DNA of 64,000 bases from Kaistia geumhonensis (GTDB lineage: Bacteria > Pseudomonadota > Alphaproteobacteria > Rhizobiales > Kaistiaceae). The DNA is taken from contig NZ_JAUSWJ010000001.1 of NCBI RefSeq assembly GCF_030815145.1, positions 124,001-188,000 of the forward strand, read 5' to 3'. The notes beneath the pieces were generated by a model that ran no database searches, was not told the DNA's origin, and worked only from the letters and a program-made list of their open reading frames with translations. Made by a program: the position numbers and the translations under genes. Shown piece after piece: positions 55,082 to 63,469 of the stretch. The stretch's first letter is position 1; every line of letters starts with the position of its first letter.

Positions 55082-56011
55082 TCAATTTTCCGCGTCGCCC
55101 GCTACTATGGCGGACGAAAGGTGAGCCAATTTGTCGGGGTTCTTGACAATATAGATTGCGGCGATCGTGCCATCGCGAATATCGAGCGCTGTAGTCTGCA
55201 GAAGGCCGCTACCGTCGACGCTGATATAGCCTGGCAGGCCGTCGATCATCACAGTGCGCAACAAGGTCGGCGCATGCAGATTCTTCCGGCGGGACCCGAC
55301 GAACAAGCGTAGCGCGCGGTCGATTCCGCGTACCACATTGCGTAGGGCAAGCACCTTGCCGCCGCCGTCCGCATGGATCTCGACATCCTGCGCCAGCAGT
55401 TCAGCGAGTTGTGCGGTGTTGCCATCGCGCGCGGCGGTGAAGAAAGCGCGTGCGATCCGGTCCGCTTCGGCTGGCTCCAGGGCGAAGCGAAGCCGCGCCG
55501 CCTGAACATGCTTACGGGCACGTGATGCGAGCTGGCGGACGGCGGCAGGCTCGCGCCCCAAGGTGACTGCCACCTCAGGAAGGGGCATGTCGAACACGTC
55601 GTGGAGAAGGAAAGCCGCGCGCTCCAGCGGAGACAGGCGCTCCATCGCCAGCATCAGCGCAACGGTGATATCGTCGGAGACCGTTTCGTCGGGCTCGGCA
55701 GACCCCATCAGCGGATCGGGCAGCCATTGCCCGACGTAGATCTCGCGTTGCGCGCGTGCCGATTTTATCTGGTCGAGGCACAAGCGGGTAACTATGCGGG
55801 TCAGATAGGTGGTGGGGAACTCTATATCACCCGCGGTCCGCTCCCAACGCAGCCACGCATCCTGTACGACATCCTCGGCGTCGCTCAGTGAACCGAGCAT
55901 TCGGTAGGCAAGGCGCAGCAATCGACTGCGTTCTGCCTGAAAATCGGCAGTGCGTTGATCGCTCCGTCCCCTTCGCTGATCCGCGGCACCTCCGATAACG
56001 TCCGCTGGCAC
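55082..56011 (-). CDS. ECF41-family RNA polymerase sigma factor
   Basis: 309 aa. It has sigma2 and sigma4 regions (Asp-Ala-Glu-Asp-Val-Val-Gln-Asp-Ala-Trp-Leu-Arg-Trp; Leu-Pro-Glu-Val-Ala-Val-Thr-Leu-Gly) and the C-terminal SnoaL-like extension with Asp-Gly-Gly-Gly-Lys-Val and Asn-Pro-Asp-Lys-Leu, the two marks of ECF41. The extension replaces an anti-sigma factor. GTG 56011 with GGAG 6 bases upstream is chosen because a longer frame (TTG 56047) would overlap the promoter. A perfect ECF41 promoter stands upstream, so it should activate itself. Confidence 0.9.
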   Translation of the reverse strand: MPADVIGGAADQRRGRSDQRTADFQAERSRLLRLAYRMLGSLSDAEDVVQDAWLRWERTAGDIEFPTTYLTRIVTRLCLDQIKSARAQREIYVGQWLPDPLMGSAEPDETVSDDITVALMLAMERLSPLERAAFLLHDVFDMPLPEVAVTLGREPAAVRQLASRARKHVQAARLRFALEPAEADRIARAFFTAARDGNTAQLAELLAQDVEIHADGGGKVLALRNVVRGIDRALRLFVGSRRKNLHAPTLLRTVMIDGLPGYISVDGSGLLQTTALDIRDGTIAAIYIVKNPDKLAHLSSAIVAGDAEN

Positions 56012-56047
56012 TGATGTCTCCGTCTCTTCTGTGTGGTCACGCCACAA

Positions 56048-56074
56048 GACGAGGCAGCGTGCCCAACTGTGACA
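56048..56074 (-). promoter_or_regulatory. ECF41-type promoter of the sigma-factor gene
   Basis: On the minus strand: TGTCACA (56074-56068), 16 bases, CGTC (56051-56048). This is an exact match to the known ECF41 consensus with its 16-base spacer, 37 bases before GTG 56011. Confidence 0.85.
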
Positions 56075-56108
56075 TGCATCCGGCCACCCGCGAGAAATTT
56101 CCTGGGCA

Positions 56109-56135
56109 CGTCACAGTCATCCGTGATGCCTCGTC
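56109..56135 (+). promoter_or_regulatory. ECF41-type promoter of the CMD gene
   Basis: CGTCACA (56109-56115), 16 bases, CGTC (56132-56135). One mismatch to TGTCACA-N16-CGTC. It lies 47 bases before the ATG of the carboxymuconolactone decarboxylase-like gene. Confidence 0.8.
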
Positions 56136-56182
56136 AAGTCTGCGAGCGTCGCTGAACGGCGCCCCAGAAGAAGGAAATAAAC

Positions 56183-56638
56183 ATGAGCGATACCACACGG
56201 CTGATCTGGCACGAGGTTGCACCGCAGGGCGCAAAGGCGCTGTTCGGCATCCATCACTATATCACCACGGGCACCAACCTGACGGAGCAACTCATACATC
56301 TCGTCTTCCTGCGGGTCTCGCAGATCAACGGCTGTGCCCATTGCATCGACCTTCACACGCGGGACCTACTTAAGACGATGTCCATCGACAAGGTCGCGCT
56401 AGTGCCGGTCTGGGCAGAAGTGCCTCATCTTTTCCCAGAACAGTATCGCGCTGCGCTGGCCTGGGCCGAAGAGGTGACGTTGGTCAGTGACACACATGCG
56501 TCAGACGAAGCTTATGCGGCGGCTGCAGCTGCATTCGAGCCAAAGGACCTTGTCGATCTCACCGTCGCCATTGCCGCGATGAATGCCTTCAATCGACTCG
56601 GCGCGCCGTTCCGCCTGCCCGTAAAGGCGCTGGCCTGA
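56183..56638 (+). CDS. carboxymuconolactone decarboxylase/AhpD-like protein, ECF41 target
   Basis: 151 aa. It has the AhpD-type motif Gly-Cys-Ala-His-Cys-Ile-Asp-Leu-His (CxxC plus nearby His), suggesting a thiol-dependent peroxidase-like activity rather than a true decarboxylase. GGAAATAAAC precedes ATG 56183. CMD proteins are the most common target of ECF41 sigma factors, and the promoter above fits. The physiological substrate is unknown. Confidence 0.88.
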   Translation: MSDTTRLIWHEVAPQGAKALFGIHHYITTGTNLTEQLIHLVFLRVSQINGCAHCIDLHTRDLLKTMSIDKVALVPVWAEVPHLFPEQYRAALAWAEEVTLVSDTHASDEAYAAAAAAFEPKDLVDLTVAIAAMNAFNRLGAPFRLPVKALA

Positions 56639-56889
56639 CCAAGCTTTCAAAGCGATCCTCGCACTGATCGCAAAGTCCGCACTCTCCGCACGCCGGAGGA
56701 CATTGTTCCTGAGAACAGTCTGGGCACGCGAAGCTCGGGCTGTGCCGGACAATCGGACAGGACATTCGAGCCAAGAGGCGCGTGTCAGCAATCGATCGAC
56801 GTTACCGTTACGATGCATCACCGCAGATATCGACTGGGTCGGTTCCCTCGCGCTCCCCGCGTGACGCGATGACGACCGGCCGCATCATC
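56639..56889. other. intergenic region after the CMD gene
   Basis: 251 bases between two converging genes. I see no gene, clear terminator or repeat in it. Confidence 0.4.
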
Positions 56890-58161
56890 TCACCACCGCT
56901 TCAGCGTCTCTTCGGTCGTTGTCTCGACGCGGGCGTTCGGCCGCGTGAAGAGATCCTCCCGCAGCCTCGTGCCGAGGCCCGGCCGATCGGGCAACAGGAT
57001 ATGGCCGTCGCGGATCTCGATGCGGTCGGTGACGACGTCGTCGTACCAGCCGTCAACATAGCCGCGCACGGTTTCCATGATCATCGCGTTGGGGATGTGG
57101 TGCATCAGGTGCGTCGCCGCCCACAAGGCGACGGGGCCGATCGTGTCGTGGCAGGTCACGGGGAGGAAATAGGTGTCGGCCATGGCGGCGATCTTGCGCC
57201 CCTCCGTCAAACCGCCACCCCATGAAAGATCAGGCATGACGATGTCGGTGGCGCCTCGCTCGATCCAGGGACGGAAGCCGAATCGCGTGAAGACGCGTTC
57301 GCTCTGGCAGATCGGGATATTTGTCGTCTGCTTGAGCCTTACATAAGGCTCGACATTGTCCGGCGGCATGATTTCCTCGAGCCAGAGGATGTCGAGAGGC
57401 TCGATGGCACGCGCGATCTTGACGGCCGTGCCGACGTCCCAGCGCGCATGACCTTCGATCGCGATCTCCATCCGGTCGCCGACGGCGCGGCGGATATCCT
57501 CGATGATCGCGACGCCGGCCTTGAGCTCGTCGTTCGACAGCGCGTGGCCGCGCGGGCCGGCGGCCGACTGGGCGCCCCAGATGACCATCGGCTTGCGTAT
57601 GTCGACCGGTCCGGAAAGCGTCGGCGCGAATTGGTCGAACGGCCAGATCTTCATGGCCGTGATCCCCTGGGCGAGGAGATCGCTCGCGAGCTCGCCGGCC
57701 CTGCCATTCAGCCAGGCGGTGAGATCGTCGTATTTTCCAAAGCCCACGCAGGTGTTGTAGGCGCGGATGCGATCGCGGCTGCGTCCACCGAGCAGGGTAT
57801 AGATGGGCTCGCCGGCATGCTGGCCGAAGAGATCCCAGAGCGCGACATCGGCCGCCGAGATCGCGCGCATCTCGGCACCATAGGCACCGCAGAAATTCAC
57901 CAGCGCAAACATATTCTGCCAGTGATTTTCGATGTCGCGGGGATCGCGGCCGATGAGGAGCGGGGCGAAGACGTCGTGGATGACGGAGGAGACGGCGCGC
58001 GGCAGATAATAGGTTTCGCCGATGCCGATCAGTCCAGTATCCGTGTGGATGCGGACCCAGAGATTATTTGGCAGTGCCTGCCGGGCTTTCGCGTTGAGCT
58101 TGGCCCATTCAGCCTGCGGCAGGGCCTCGAACCACAGCGTCTCGATCCTGGTGATCTTCAT
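56890..58161 (-). CDS. enolase-superfamily enzyme (mandelate racemase/muconate lactonising type)
   Basis: 423 aa. An N-terminal capping domain is followed by the barrel with a Lys in Ile-Thr-Ala-Met-Lys-Ile-Trp, metal ligands in Ile-Ala-Ile-Glu-Gly-His, Trp-Leu-Glu-Glu and Gln-Ser-Glu-Arg, and a His-Asp pair in Thr-Cys-His-Asp-Thr-Ile-Gly. The family removes a proton next to a carboxylate, as in sugar-acid dehydratases and racemases. The exact substrate cannot be told. An FCD-type operator lies about 100 bases upstream, so the neighbouring GntR gene probably controls it. Confidence 0.88.
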   Translation of the reverse strand: MKITRIETLWFEALPQAEWAKLNAKARQALPNNLWVRIHTDTGLIGIGETYYLPRAVSSVIHDVFAPLLIGRDPRDIENHWQNMFALVNFCGAYGAEMRAISAADVALWDLFGQHAGEPIYTLLGGRSRDRIRAYNTCVGFGKYDDLTAWLNGRAGELASDLLAQGITAMKIWPFDQFAPTLSGPVDIRKPMVIWGAQSAAGPRGHALSNDELKAGVAIIEDIRRAVGDRMEIAIEGHARWDVGTAVKIARAIEPLDILWLEEIMPPDNVEPYVRLKQTTNIPICQSERVFTRFGFRPWIERGATDIVMPDLSWGGGLTEGRKIAAMADTYFLPVTCHDTIGPVALWAATHLMHHIPNAMIMETVRGYVDGWYDDVVTDRIEIRDGHILLPDRPGLGTRLREDLFTRPNARVETTTEETLKRW

Positions 58162-58214
58162 GATCGTCCCCCACGCGACAGGCGCAAAGTATACTTATCG
58201 GTTCGTCGCCGTAA

Positions 58215-58243
58215 GCCCGCCCCACCCTAAAGGTGAGGGCGGC
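58215..58243 (-). terminator. GC-rich hairpin between the GntR gene and the enolase-type gene
   Basis: An imperfect CCGCCC(T)CACC / GGGTG(G)GGCGG stem with a TTTA loop. It may end GntR transcription or shape the 5' leader of the next gene. There is no T-run. Confidence 0.35.
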
Positions 58244-58260
58244 TCAGTCCAACCTCAGTT

Positions 58261-58274
58261 GATTGTTAACAATC
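58261..58274. promoter_or_regulatory. putative GntR operator 1
   Basis: GATTGTTAACAATC is a perfect 14-base palindrome about 100 bases before the enolase-type gene. Its core TGTTAACAATC recurs at 59043-59053. Confidence 0.65.
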
Positions 58275-58318
58275 GACGCTATCAAGCAGTGCGGGGGTGT
58301 CAAGCTCGCGCCGCCGGT

Positions 58319-59029
58319 TCAGCCGGCCTCGATCTGCAGGGTGTCGCGCTCCGCCATATGTGCCTCCAGGCGCTCGTAGGCTCCGCCGATATGCTCCTCG
58401 ATGCAGGCCGCCGCCGCGGCTTTGTCCCGGTCCTTGACGAGCTGGAGCAGGCGCGCGTGGTCACGATACCAGGAGACGAGGTAGTCGTTCGGCAGTCCGT
58501 CGCGGAGCAGAAGGAAGACGAAGATCTGCGAGCGTAGTGCTTCCCAGGCGCGGTAGAGGCGGCCGTGATGGGCGGCGCGAAACAGCGCGTCATGGAAGTC
58601 AATATCGAGCTCGGCCACCCGCCGGCGTGTCATGGACGCGCGGGGAACCGATTGAAAGAGCGTCAGAATTGCCTCAAGCGGCGCAAAATCGACCTCGGTC
58701 GCCCGCTCGCAGGCCGAGGTCACGGCAAGCGCCTCGAGGGCGCGGCGCAGGCTGTAGATTTCCGCGGCGTCCTCGACCGAGACCCGTGCCACGGTCGCGC
58801 CACGATGGGTCTCGTGAACGACCAGTCCCTCCTGTTCCAGGCGGAAGATCGCCTGGCGGATAGGGCCTCGGCTGACATTGAGGCTTTCGGCGAGTTCGTC
58901 CTCGATCAGCCGATCTCCGCCCTTCAGTCGGCCCGAGAGGATCGCCTCGCGGATCGAGTCCGCGACATCGTCGGTGAGCACCCGGCGCTCGCGCCGCTGC
59001 AGGTGAGGGGCCAAGGGACTCTTGCTCAT
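58319..59029 (-). CDS. GntR-family regulator with FCD domain
   Basis: 236 aa. The N-terminal winged HTH (Glu-Leu-Ala-Glu-Ser-Leu-Asn-Val-Ser-Arg-Gly-Pro-Ile-Arg-Gln-Ala at about 46-61) is followed by an all-helical FCD effector domain with likely metal/ligand residues in Asp-Ile-Asp-Phe-His-Asp-Ala and Asp-His-Ala-Arg-Leu. FCD regulators bind TNGTNNACNA-like palindromes; two such sites flank this gene. The effector is probably a small carboxylic acid from the adjoining pathway. Confidence 0.9.
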   Translation of the reverse strand: MSKSPLAPHLQRRERRVLTDDVADSIREAILSGRLKGGDRLIEDELAESLNVSRGPIRQAIFRLEQEGLVVHETHRGATVARVSVEDAAEIYSLRRALEALAVTSACERATEVDFAPLEAILTLFQSVPRASMTRRRVAELDIDFHDALFRAAHHGRLYRAWEALRSQIFVFLLLRDGLPNDYLVSWYRDHARLLQLVKDRDKAAAAACIEEHIGGAYERLEAHMAERDTLQIEAG

Positions 59030-59042
59030 GCATATCGCCTAC

Positions 59043-59053
59043 TGTTAACAATC
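59043..59053. promoter_or_regulatory. putative GntR operator 2
   Basis: TGTTAACAATC lies in the 68-base gap between the divergent GntR and dehydrogenase genes. The same 11 bases occur in operator 1. Confidence 0.6.
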
Positions 59054-59097
59054 TTGTTGACGCAAATGTTGATCACAGGGGTTTTGGAAACATAATC

Positions 59098-60135
59098 ATG
59101 CGTATTTTCAAAGTTAATTGGTATCCGCCGCAGAGCGAAGAACTGACCCGCCTGTTCGGCGAGACGGTCACGTTCGACATCGACCCGATCCCGACCGATC
59201 CGTCCTATCGCATCGCGCCGGAGCGGAGCCGCGCCGCCGATGCCGTGATCAACTGTTCGGCCACGCATCTCCTCCCCGCCGACATCGCCGATTTCGAAAA
59301 CTGCCGCATCGTCGTGCGCGAGGGTGTCGGCTACGACAATCTCGACCTCGCGGGGTGGGGCGCGCGAGGTGTGCCTGTCTGCAACGTGCCCGACTACGGA
59401 ACGACCGAGGTCGCCGATCATGCGATCGCCCTGATGCTGTCGCTGACGCGCGGCACCGCCACCTATGGCGATGTGCTGCGACGGGACCCGGTTGCGAACT
59501 GGCGCTTCGCCGCGGCGCCGCTGATCCGCCGCCACAAGGGGGCGACGTTCGGCGTCGTGGGGCTCGGCAGGATCGGCCTCGCCGCCGCGCGCCGGGCGGC
59601 GGCGTTCGACATGCGGGTCGTGTTTTACGATCCCTATCTGCCAAACGGCACGGAGCTGTCGGTCGGCTACGAGCGCGTGCACAGCCTCGTCGAGCTGATG
59701 GCGACGAGCGATATCGTCAGCGTTCATGCCCCCCTCAACGAGGAAACGCGCGGCCTGCTGGGCAGGGCCGCATTCGCCGCGGCGAAACCCGGCCTCATCC
59801 TCGTCAACACGGCGCGCGGGCCGATCGTCGACCTCGACGCGCTGCACGAGGCGCTGGTCGACGGCCGCGTCGCCGGCGCCGGGCTCGATGTGCTGCCGAA
59901 GGAGCCGGCGGATGCCGATCATCCGCTGGTGAAGGCCTGGACGAGCCGCGAGAGCTGGCTGGACGGGCGGCTGATCCTGACGCCGCACGCCGCCTTCTAC
60001 AGCCCCGATGCGATGAAGGACATGCAGCGTAAGGCCGTCGAGGTCATCCTCGCCTATGTGAACGAGGGCCGTCTGACGAATTGCGTCAACCGCGAGTTCC
60101 TGAAGGGGGGCAAGACAACGGGGCGGCCGTCCTGA
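59098..60135 (+). CDS. D-isomer-specific 2-hydroxyacid dehydrogenase
   Basis: 345 aa. NAD-binding Gly-Leu-Gly-Arg-Ile-Gly, catalytic Arg in Asn-Thr-Ala-Arg-Gly-Pro, Glu in Pro-Lys-Glu-Pro and His in Thr-Pro-His-Ala-Ala-Phe. It resembles the C-terminal-binding-protein-like branch of the family, which includes phosphoglycerate and glyoxylate-type dehydrogenases. It is divergent from the GntR gene and shares its operator, so it likely acts with the enolase-type enzyme in breakdown of a hydroxy or sugar acid. Confidence 0.9.
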   Translation: MRIFKVNWYPPQSEELTRLFGETVTFDIDPIPTDPSYRIAPERSRAADAVINCSATHLLPADIADFENCRIVVREGVGYDNLDLAGWGARGVPVCNVPDYGTTEVADHAIALMLSLTRGTATYGDVLRRDPVANWRFAAAPLIRRHKGATFGVVGLGRIGLAAARRAAAFDMRVVFYDPYLPNGTELSVGYERVHSLVELMATSDIVSVHAPLNEETRGLLGRAAFAAAKPGLILVNTARGPIVDLDALHEALVDGRVAGAGLDVLPKEPADADHPLVKAWTSRESWLDGRLILTPHAAFYSPDAMKDMQRKAVEVILAYVNEGRLTNCVNREFLKGGKTTGRPS

Positions 60136-60228
60136 AGTCCGGCCCTGCGAAGCCGGCTCGCTTCACGGGGCATCCGGTCCGGGCGCGAGGCCGCGCGTGG
60201 CGGTTCCGACGAGGCGGGCAGGGGTGGG

Positions 60229-60576
60229 TCATTCCCCTGCCGCCAGTTGGTCATGGGCTTCCAGTGCCTGCGCGGCGTACATGACGGACGGGCCGGCGCC
60301 CATATAGACGGCCATGGCCAGGGTCTCGGCGATTTCCTCGCGCGTCGCGCCGGCCTTGATGGCGCCCTCGGTGTGATAGGCGATGCAGGGCTGGCAGCGC
60401 ACGGCGACGCTGATCGCAAGCGCTATGAGTTCCTTGGTCTTGCCGTCGAGCGCCGTGCCGCCATGGGCGGCGCGCGACATCTCCGAGAAGGCTTTCATGA
60501 CGTCCGGCGCACCCTGTCTCAGGGTCCGGACGCCAACATTCCTGTTCTCGATCAGAGCCTGCCAGTCCTGGATCAT
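60229..60576 (-). CDS. carboxymuconolactone decarboxylase-family protein
   Basis: 115 aa. The motif Val-Arg-Cys-Gln-Pro-Cys-Ile-Ala-Tyr-His (CxxC and His) marks an AhpD/CMD-like redox protein. ATG 60576 starts Met-Ile-Gln-Asp-Trp-Gln-Ala-Leu; the upstream extension was rejected. Proteins with this length are often found alone; the substrate is unknown. Confidence 0.85.
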   Translation of the reverse strand: MIQDWQALIENRNVGVRTLRQGAPDVMKAFSEMSRAAHGGTALDGKTKELIALAISVAVRCQPCIAYHTEGAIKAGATREEIAETLAMAVYMGAGPSVMYAAQALEAHDQLAAGE

Positions 60577-60775
60577 TCCATCGCCTCCGCTTCGCCGGCT
60601 CCGACCTGTCGGCAGCCGGTCCATTGCTCCCTTCTCGTCTGATCGGTTTGGCCGTGCTCGTCATTGCGGTGGATCAGCCGCCCCTTCTGGGTGGCGACCG
60701 GCCGGAGCGGAACCTCGCCGCGGCGCCGCGGTTCGGCTGCCGACGGACGAAGGCGGCAGCGACAGGGACAGGCCC

Positions 60776-61678
60776 ATGAAGCGACGGCGCGGCGCGGCAA
60801 GGATCGGTGTTTCCGGCTGGACCTATGCGCCCTGGCGGGGACATTTCTATCCGGAGGGGTTGCCGCAGAAGCGCGAGCTTTCCTTCGCGGCCGGACAGTT
60901 CAACGCGCTGGAGATCAACGGCACCTTCTATGGGCTGCAGCGGCCCGAGAGCTTCGCCCGCTGGGCGGAGGAGACGCCGGAGGATTTCGTCTTCGCGGTG
61001 AAGGGTTCGCGCTTCATCACCCATGTGAAGCGGCTGCGCGACATCGAGGCGCCGCTCGCCAATTTCCTTGCCTCGGGCCTTCTGGAGCTCGGGGCCAAAC
61101 TTAGTGTGCTGCTATGGCAGCTGCCGCCGAACTTCTCTTTCGATCCCAAGATCATCGGCACGTTTCTTGAGACGTTACCGAAGGACATGGACGGCGCGGC
61201 GGCCTTCGCCGCCCGGCATGACCAGCGGGTCGGCGGGCGCGCCAGCGTGGCGGCAAAGGTGTCCGGACCTCTCCGCCATGCGCTGGAGATCCGCCATGAC
61301 AGCTTCCGCGATCCCGCATTCATCGAGCTGCTTCGTACTCATGGCGTGGCGCTCGTCTGCGCCGACACCGTGAAATGGCCGCGTCTGATGGATCTGACGG
61401 CGGACTTCGCCTATTGCCGGCTTCACGGCTCCACGGAGCTCTATCGCTCGCGCTACGAGGATGCGGCAATCGAGCAATGGGCGGCTCGCGTCACGGCCTG
61501 GGCCGAAGGACGGCCGATGGGCGACGGGGAATTCGCCGGAGCGAAGGAGGCACTGGCGCGGCCGCGCGACGTGTTCGTCTTCTTCGACAATACCGACAAG
61601 TTGCACGCTCCAGACGATGCGAGGCGGCTCGCCGCGCTGGTCGGCGAAAGAACCGAGAATCGCGACGCCGCGGCGTGA
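60776..61678 (+). CDS. DUF72-family protein
   Basis: 300 aa. It has the family signature Ile-Gly-Val-Ser-Gly-Trp-Thr-Tyr near the start, Glu-Ile-Asn-Gly-Thr-Phe-Tyr (about 46-52), and Tyr-Cys-Arg-Leu-His-Gly-Ser in the C-terminal part. It has a TIM-barrel fold; the function is unknown, although structural resemblance to metal-dependent sugar enzymes is recognised. ATG 60776 follows AGGGACAGG. The frame is open much further upstream, but that stretch overlaps the oppositely oriented CMD gene. Confidence 0.88.
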   Translation: MKRRRGAARIGVSGWTYAPWRGHFYPEGLPQKRELSFAAGQFNALEINGTFYGLQRPESFARWAEETPEDFVFAVKGSRFITHVKRLRDIEAPLANFLASGLLELGAKLSVLLWQLPPNFSFDPKIIGTFLETLPKDMDGAAAFAARHDQRVGGRASVAAKVSGPLRHALEIRHDSFRDPAFIELLRTHGVALVCADTVKWPRLMDLTADFAYCRLHGSTELYRSRYEDAAIEQWAARVTAWAEGRPMGDGEFAGAKEALARPRDVFVFFDNTDKLHAPDDARRLAALVGERTENRDAAA

Positions 61679-61813
61679 GCAAGCGCGGCTGCACGGCTCG
61701 TTTGCCATAGCCGCGCGCGATGCCGTGGCCGGTGAGAAAGGCCCTTCCGGCCGGCGCGGCGGGCTGGCACCATCCGCGCCGCCCGTTTCCTCGCATCCTC
61801 CCCGGAGATCGCA

Positions 61814-63457
61814 GTGACCCTTTCCGTGATCGAACACGTCCTCATGCGCCTCAAGGACATCGGCATCGACGATGTCTTCGGCGTTCCGGGGGACTATTCG
61901 TTCCCCGTCAACGATGCGATCGCCAATTCCGCCGATATCCGCTGGATCGGATGCACGAACGAGTTGAACGCCGCCTATGCCGCAGACGGCTATGCGCGCG
62001 TGAAGGGCGTCGGCGCGGTCTGCACGACCTATGGCGTCGGCGAGCTCAGCGCGATCAACGGCATCGCCGGCTGCTATGCCGAGCATCTGCCGGTCTTCCA
62101 TCTCGTGGGCATGCCCAACACGGCGACGCTCAAGGGGCGCAAGCTGGTGCATCACTCGCTCGGCAATGGCGAGTTCGATCTCTTTCGCCGCATGAGCGAA
62201 CCGGTCGTCGTGGCCCATGCCGTGCTGACGCCGGAGAATGTCGCGCAGGAGACGGAGCGGCTGATCCATGCCGCGCTCTATCACCGCAGGCCGGTCTATA
62301 TGGGCTTCCCGGCGGACCTCGCGCTGAAGCCGGTGCTCGGCACCGCGCAGCCGATCCCGATGCCGCCGAGCGACGCCGCCGCGCTCGCCACTGTGACCGA
62401 TGCGATCGTCGCCGCGCTCGACAATGCGAAGTCGGCCGTCATCGTCGCCGGCATGCTGGTCGGCCGGGCCGGACATGCCGATGCGCTTGCGCGACTGGTG
62501 GAAGGATCGGGCCTGCCCTTCGCCACGGTGTTTTCCGGCAAGTCGGTGCTCGACGAGCGCCATCCGAACTATATCGGCATGTATGACGGCGCGCTGCTCG
62601 AGCCGGAGGTCCGCGCGCAGGTGGAGGGTGCCGACCTCGTCATCGACATCGGCGCGCCGATGACCGATTTCGACAGCGGCGTGTTCACGGCCAAGCTCGA
62701 CCCGGACCGCACCATTATCGTCGGCCATCACCATGTCCGGATCGGCAGCAAGACGCATGCGAACGTGGAACTGGCCGATCTTCTGGACGCGCTCTCCGCA
62801 CGGCTCGCGCATCGCGACTGGCCGCGCCGGACGCCGGGATCGCTGGGGCCGGTGAAGGGAGCGGGTTCCGATCCGATCGACGCGGCGGCGCTTTATCCGC
62901 GCTGGGCCGCCTTCCTTGCACCGGGCGACATCGTCATCGCGGAAACGGGCACGGCCTCGATGGGGCTCGCCTTCGCATGGCTGCCCGAGGGCGCCTATTT
63001 CCAGAACCAGACGCTGTGGGGGTCGATCGGCTGGGCGACGCCGGCCGCCGTCGGTGCCGCCGTGGCGGCGCCCGACCGGCGCACCGTGCTCGTCACCGGC
63101 GAGGGTTCGCACCAGCTCACTGTTCAGGAGATCGGCCAGTTCGGGCGTCTCGGCCTGAAGCCGGTGATCTTCGTGCTCAACAATGACGGCTATCTGATCG
63201 AGCGCCTGCTCTGCAAGGACCCGGAGATCGCCTACAACGACCTCGCGCCCTGGAACTACACCGAGCTGCCGCATGCCTTGGGCTGCGAGGACTGGCTCGC
63301 GCTCCGCGTCACGACCTGCGCCGAATTCGACGCGGCGATGGACAAGGCGCGGACGGCGACGAGCGGCGTCTATATCGAGGTGGTCACCGACCGCTATGCA
63401 TCCTCGGAGCTGGCGCTGAAGCTGCACGACGCGATGCAGGCCATCTACAAGGCCTGA
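61814..63457 (+). CDS. thiamine diphosphate-dependent 2-keto acid decarboxylase (PDC/IPDC family)
   Basis: 547 aa. The usual three-domain ThDP enzyme. It has catalytic Glu in Cys-Thr-Asn-Glu-Leu-Asn (about 53), the His-His pair in Lys-Leu-Val-His-His-Ser-Leu-Gly-Asn-Gly typical of pyruvate and indolepyruvate decarboxylases, and the ThDP motif Gly-Glu-Gly-Ser...Asn-Asn (Glu instead of the common Asp). It yields an aldehyde and CO2 from a 2-keto acid. GTG 61814 has GGAG 6 bases upstream. The exact substrate is open. Confidence 0.88.
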   Translation: MTLSVIEHVLMRLKDIGIDDVFGVPGDYSFPVNDAIANSADIRWIGCTNELNAAYAADGYARVKGVGAVCTTYGVGELSAINGIAGCYAEHLPVFHLVGMPNTATLKGRKLVHHSLGNGEFDLFRRMSEPVVVAHAVLTPENVAQETERLIHAALYHRRPVYMGFPADLALKPVLGTAQPIPMPPSDAAALATVTDAIVAALDNAKSAVIVAGMLVGRAGHADALARLVEGSGLPFATVFSGKSVLDERHPNYIGMYDGALLEPEVRAQVEGADLVIDIGAPMTDFDSGVFTAKLDPDRTIIVGHHHVRIGSKTHANVELADLLDALSARLAHRDWPRRTPGSLGPVKGAGSDPIDAAALYPRWAAFLAPGDIVIAETGTASMGLAFAWLPEGAYFQNQTLWGSIGWATPAAVGAAVAAPDRRTVLVTGEGSHQLTVQEIGQFGRLGLKPVIFVLNNDGYLIERLLCKDPEIAYNDLAPWNYTELPHALGCEDWLALRVTTCAEFDAAMDKARTATSGVYIEVVTDRYASSELALKLHDAMQAIYKA

Positions 63458-63469
63458 CGCGATCCGCCG

